Positions 59,561-64,000 of a stretch of DNA of 64,000 nt are shown piece by piece. The notes beneath the pieces are model-generated. The model made no database searches, was not told the origin of the DNA, and saw nothing but the letters and a program-made list of their open reading frames with translations. The stretch comes from Trichobilharzia szidati (taxonomy: Eukaryota > Platyhelminthes > Trematoda > Strigeidida > Schistosomatidae). Within the stretch, counting starts at the first letter, position 1, and each line of letters starts with the position of its first letter. The position numbers were made by a program, and so were the translations under genes. The stretch covers positions 116,986,110-117,050,109 of the forward strand of contig OX235279.1 in NCBI GenBank assembly GCA_944472155.2. Reading direction: 5' to 3'.

Positions 59561-60049
59561 CTTGAGAAATGTTGTGTTAGAAAATGAAATGAATGAGAGC
59601 AATATATCATCTGAATAGCAGAAAATAAATAAATGTAGGTGCCCATGAAGTTAAATCCATTATGTGAAAAAAAATGATACTCGGCATGAATAATATAAAT
59701 ATGTGGTTTAATAAGTTGCATACTGCTGTTTAGCACACTGATACACTACTTTACAACAAATTATTATTACATCACATTTTTATATTATGAAATAAAATTG
59801 ATAATAAAGTACATTCAGTACACTGAATAATAACACCAATATGACAATGACGGATTTCTCGTTAGAAAGATTACGTACAAATAAAAAGAAAAAAAAATGC
59901 GAAGTAGGAGTAGAAAAGCTGAGTTACACAAACCAAGTAAAACCAGAGTGTTGCAGCAATTTTTGACTAGATTATATAGACAGTGCCATCAACCTTCCAT
60001 GGGTTATGAAACACTTGTATGCCCAGAGGTATCCAACAGATACCACGCC

Positions 60050-60905
60050 TATATTTGATAAGTTTATTTTAAATGCCACACAGTGATGCAGTATTAGCAA
60101 CTGGATGACAAGGTTTCGAGTATAAATTATTGTTCATAATCATATCAATTTAGTCACATGGCTTCACAATCTTACCCTCTCCTCTTTGTTATTTGTTACC
60201 GCTTTCGATATCTCCTGCATAGGTGTTGTGTTGCGTCATTTCGATTCCATCTGTGTGGTGTTGAATAGATAAACAAAGCTTCAGCGATTAACTAACCTCT
60301 CTCTTCACCTAACTATATTACTTTCTAATACTTTCACACTGTCACATCTACCCTACTATGTGTTCACATGCAAGTGAATGCGATGCAATGACTGAGCTGT
60401 GTTTTTAATAGGTTATCCAACTTAGCAGACTCAGTCATTCAAGGTCTAGCTAAATTTTGTATGTTCCAATAATCTAATTGACCTCAATCTATTAGTTTCA
60501 CCTATGTAATTGACCTTACTCATGGTCACTACATTGTATTTGGTAAATTATATCATATATTTTCTTGATTGGATCTGTTGGTTCCTTAAGCCGACAAAGT
60601 TTATCTCTGAGAGAGTTGGTTGGTTGGTTTAAATGTCACCGTAATTCCAGCCTCATTGAGAATCTTACATAAGGCCTCTGATATTCCTTCTTTATGCGGC
60701 AGTACTACAGAGGCTTTGAATTCCACATTATTTTTGTCATTTTCATTCCTAACCGCCTGCAGAGCTGTATTAATGGAAATATTACTAAATACACTGGTTA
60801 TGTCAAAACTAATCATTTTCCATCTTTTTCTGATTGAATTTCCTCCAGCTTAAATTTTGTCACATAGGAATCAGTTAGCCTAGAATTTGATCTATCTCTA
60901 ATGGG
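60050..60905 (-). mobile_element. Penelope-like element, internally deleted reverse copy
   Basis: Minus-strand frame 60601-60816 starts MISFDITSVFSNISINTALQ, the beginning of the Penelope reverse transcriptase, but passes straight into SVVLPHKEGISEALCKILNE, the region before the GIY-YIG nuclease. The catalytic core of the reverse transcriptase is therefore deleted. Further 3', broken text matches the 27360-28060 copy (SKVNYIGETNRLRSIRLLEH), followed by the terminal module at 60060-60160. It sits in the intron between the first two VPS33A exons seen. Confidence 0.85.
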
Positions 60906-61475
60906 GTATAATATTAATGCTGTTCCATGGGCGTCAACTTTGGCGCAGCCACTATAGCCGCCATTTTTGTTGTCATAACTTGTGGCTGTGAGACATTGCT
61001 TTTGAAGATGGGAAACTAGTACCGGTTTCGACCACAGTTACTATCATTTGATCCGTCATGTTGAGTGAAGCAATACGGTCAGAAGCTTCATCCAGTGAGA
61101 TGACTGAGCACATGCGATGCATATTGATGGGTTGCTTTTCTTGACTGGCTCCTCAGCTGAGATAGGATCATATTTTGGACTCGTGACCATGATGAACTGC
61201 TCAATTATCAGCAAGTACGGATTCAATATTAGAATGCACTTATATTTCATCGACTTCTAAGAATTTATTACCCTGCCCTACATTTCGTAATAGGTTCATA
61301 AAATAGCTAAAATGTAAACCATAAAATCAATATATTGAATTTACTATATGACATTCAATCAGTGCAATCCAACAGAATTATTAAATAAACTCATATAAAT
61401 GTGAATGTCTTTAAATAAGTGTGCATCTTATCATATATAAACAATAATTATAAAAGATAATGTAATAAAAATTAC

Positions 61476-61561
61476 TTTATAGTATTGCTGTTTTGTACTA
61501 TCAAGAACCTGCTTCTGTGGAGTTGTTTCATCGACTAGTTCAAGTGGCAATTCAACCTGAC
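61476..61561 (-). CDS. VPS33A: VPS33A-like protein, exon
   Basis: This is an internal exon of 86 nt, with acceptor ...tatttttag and donor aaa|gtaattt. It encodes QVELPLELVDETTPQKQVL followed by DSTKQQYYK, which joins in phase to EIRD in the 59067-59560 exon. This is the short, poorly conserved linker before the EIRD motif in VPS33A (...yvklPpEkf...lns.eelYaEIRD). The exon alone would be weak evidence, but the splice sites, phase and join make it convincing. Upstream exons were not recognised and may lie beyond the window. Confidence 0.82.
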
Positions 61562-62745
61562 CTAAAAATACAAGTAAAGAAAATGAGAATAAAGGTAAAT
61601 ATCAAAACTAAAACATCGATACGATAAAGCAGACGGCATGGTGAAACAAAGATGAAACTCTCCACGTTTTCTTTTCAGGGGATTTACAAGGCAGTTGTCT
61701 TTATAACTAACTAATTTTTAAACCCACTTAAAACCCCGAAAATATTGATTTTGACCTACAAACAGTTTGACGGTATAAAAAGCAAAGCAAATCTCGAAGT
61801 GGATTCGAAAGCTTGGATTCTAAACCAATTTTGCATATAGATTAAAGAATCCAAAAACGGAAGCTGTATGAATCTGTTTCCGGTTACTTAAATGTACTCT
61901 TTGAGGTTCTCTACTGCCTTAGCAATCATCTGGAGAAATCCATTCGATATACGTTTATTGCAGAACTCTGTAGCATTGCCATCAGACTTAAGTGATGTCG
62001 GGGTGGTATTAGGTACCAAGGCCAAACCATATAATCCCCTAACAGCCATTTACTTGTTATTAAACTATTAGGTCTAGTTAGAGTAAGAATCACTCAAGAA
62101 AAGCGTTTTCCTTTAAACATTTCTAACTAAACACAAATAAATTGCAACCAGTGGGCAACGAAGGATAGTTTTTACTCTCAACTCATTGTCCTCAACCAAA
62201 TGCGTTTGAAAATTATCGTATCGATAATTGAGGACTCTGAATGTATGGGTCCTCCAGTCTTCCAGGACAGTCGCTAGGCTGATCAGTGTGGATTAGATAG
62301 TCGTAATTTGGGCGACAGAGTTCGTAACGGAGATGGAGTTTAGAAGAACGTCATGATAGCAAACTCTGAGTTCTTGCAAAGATCTTTGAAGCTTCTTGAC
62401 GCCTTTTGGTCCATTTCAGTGAATAACAAGCACAGTAATTCGCGTAAAGCTTCTGCACATGAAACTAAGTAGGGATGAAAAAAATGGGCTGCAAACTCTT
62501 GTGGTCTCAACGAGATAACAGAAGTAATTGTATTTAGTAATAGTCGAATGCCATTCTAGGTATACTGAAGGTACGATTATCTATATTCACTACTTCTACC
62601 GATGAGCTTCAACAGAAGGCGTGAAAATAAATGCGTACTGGCGGCACAGAGAGATACTATTCATAAGTATGAAAACGACATAGTCTTATTGCGTTATAAT
62701 ATACACGTTAACCAAATCGCACCTGGTTGGTGATGTTATGCCTTC
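61562..62745. other. Probable VPS33A intron, nothing recognised
   Basis: No exon carrying the preceding VPS33A text (the TYEGLIDEI region) could be found. Confidence 0.35.
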
Positions 62746-62749
62746 TGCG

Positions 62750-63015
62750 TTGTCAAATTCAAAAGTATGTCAAGACGACTGACAGGAACCTATGTCTGTG
62801 CAAATTCTTGCATGTGACGTTAGACGTACTCGAAAACTCTGTGTATTTAGGTGCATATGGGGTATTAATGGAAGTGCTACAGATGAGATCAACATTCGTG
62901 TGACGACAGCAAAACTGATATTTTACTATTTGGTGTCTTCCTAATGTATGTCTGACCATCGGACGTCGGAATGTGTTGCGAATATAGTTTGAACTGCTCT
63001 TGATCTTAAACAAAA
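62750..63015 (+). mobile_element. Non-LTR reverse-transcriptase fragment, second RTE-like lineage
   Basis: Translated with shifts, it gives LENSVYLGAYG, then NGSATDEINIRVTTAKLIFY, then CLPNVCLTIGRRNVLRI. This follows the C-terminal region of a fluke non-LTR reverse transcriptase with the text GSATDEINIRVTKAR. That differs from the PTGGTDED text of the other RTE-like fragments. Short and dead. Confidence 0.65.
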
Positions 63016-63266
63016 TAAATTGAAACGATATTAACGCACTTAGTGTTCTGAGGAATGAATAGACAGTCTAAACTGTCGGAAAGGGAACTCCTCTCATTAC
63101 TGAATACAGGAATTGTTAACTAACATTTCACACAAGATTTACCACCCAAAACATAAAAATTAGTACTCTACTCTCTGAGTTTTGCAATTTGTTAAATTAA
63201 CTATATTTAATATTTAGGGGATGCATGCATTACTGTCAACTATTTATTCCCCTGGATTAATGCATC

Positions 63267-63488
63267 TTGAATGCAGATGTGGCTGACATGACAGCGATTT
63301 CAGCTTGCGTTTACTCAAAGGGAGATGACACTGATTCAATTTCCAACAGTTGTCTGATAAGCCTTCAAACACGTGAGGAATTCATAGAAAATAAGCATTC
63401 GGAGGAAATAATTCGCTTCGTTGAAGATTTGATTCTATGCATAACTACCCAATCTTTGCATAAAAATGTATGGCAGCATGACATTTAG
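63267..63488 (+). CDS. Possible coding exon, unrecognised
   Basis: A frame of about 70 codons ending in TAG at 63486-63488. It includes REEFIENKHSEEIIRFVEDL, with balanced composition. An acceptor-like tgaatgcag precedes the in-frame region. There is no similarity I can name and no linked exon, so it could equally be chance. If real, it would belong to a plus-strand gene overlapping the VPS33A locus. Confidence 0.2.
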   Translation: MNADVADMTAISACVYSKGDDTDSISNSCLISLQTREEFIENKHSEEIIRFVEDLILCITTQSLHKNVWQHDI

Positions 63489-63574
63489 TCGGATATAAAA
63501 GTTACGGAAAATAAACATACATTTATTTAGATTAAACCACTGCAGCATGCATAACTTGCGTACAAATTCATATT

Positions 63575-63680
63575 GACATGATTATGGGTAATAGAATGGT
63601 CTGGAAACATCATCCAGTTATTAATACTGCATTACTGTGTTACATTATAAGAACTTACCTAATGTGGGAAAAAATGCATT
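63575..63680 (+). repeat. Penelope-associated terminal module
   Basis: Contains ttgacatgattatgggtaata, then aaacatcatccag, tgcattactgtgt and aacttacctaatgtggg, in the order seen at 27930-28060. No coding remnant is attached. Confidence 0.55.
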
Positions 63681-64000
63681 GTATAACAAAATATATTGTG
63701 ATAGGCGAATAGTGTGACCTATACTTCTGGTAATCTCCCTTTGTCAATCCAAGCATGACTAGAATTCAACCACTTAGCTTCATCAATACATGCAATAGGT
63801 ATAATTAACAGTTTTTCTGAATCTATATACAGTCACTAAGAATTCGTATGAATACGAAAATAAAATCAAACTGAATGCACTTAAAAACACATTCCAGTGC
63901 TGCTACCTAATGAGATTATATTATTTTGGTAGTCTAATTTGATCAGACAACTAAATCTGATTAAAACAAACAGAGCTGTGAAGCTTGTATCGATACTGTG

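Noticed and set aside
59561..59610. Alternative acceptor (ctattcag) extending the VPS33A exon by 50 bp
   Set aside because: It would put the exon out of phase with 61476-61561, and the chosen site joins directly to the conserved EIRD motif.

Overview
The window reads as trematode nuclear DNA, most likely from a schistosome. It is AT-rich, its genes have long repeat-filled introns, and it carries the mix of elements typical of blood flukes: tRNA-derived SINEs with A/B boxes, RTE- and CR1-type non-LTR fragments, Penelope-like fragments, a BEL/Pao LTR element and a Merlin DNA transposon. No CRISPR array, operon or other prokaryotic feature was seen.

Two host genes are supported, both on the minus strand and both incomplete here. 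(1) Four exons (23369-23473, 9605-9726, 5366-5463, 2834-2957) join in frame into the F1 and F2 lobes of a FERM-domain protein, probably FARP/FRMD7-like. The gene runs off the left edge, and its introns hold most of the repeats in the first 23 kb. (2) Five exons (61476-61561, 59067-59560, 56964-57299, 53598-53872, 50862-51169) join in frame into the C-terminal half of a VPS33A-like Sec1/Munc18 protein of the HOPS/CORVET complexes. Its 5' exons were not found. Its introns hold a Merlin transposon, a Penelope fragment and paired tRNA-like repeats.

The region between the two genes (about 24-50 kb) is accessory DNA. It has a TIR element (24.1-24.7 kb), a fold-back element (25.2-26.1 kb), Penelope and RTE fragments, and a CR1 copy that pairs with an inverted copy 36 kb away. 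At 42234-44869 lies a 2.6-kb element with 725-bp, almost identical inverted arms flanked by GTCAA. I could not assign it to a known family. Next comes a decayed BEL/Pao element on the minus strand (about 44.9-49.84 kb). A 1.5-kb intron-free copy of the ER-shaping gene Lunapark sits inside it in the opposite orientation, between the protease and reverse-transcriptase parts.

The host genes are unrelated in function (cortical/membrane scaffolding versus endolysosomal fusion), and their shared strand is probably incidental. The two strongest leads are the long-armed inverted-repeat element and the Lunapark copy nested in BEL.
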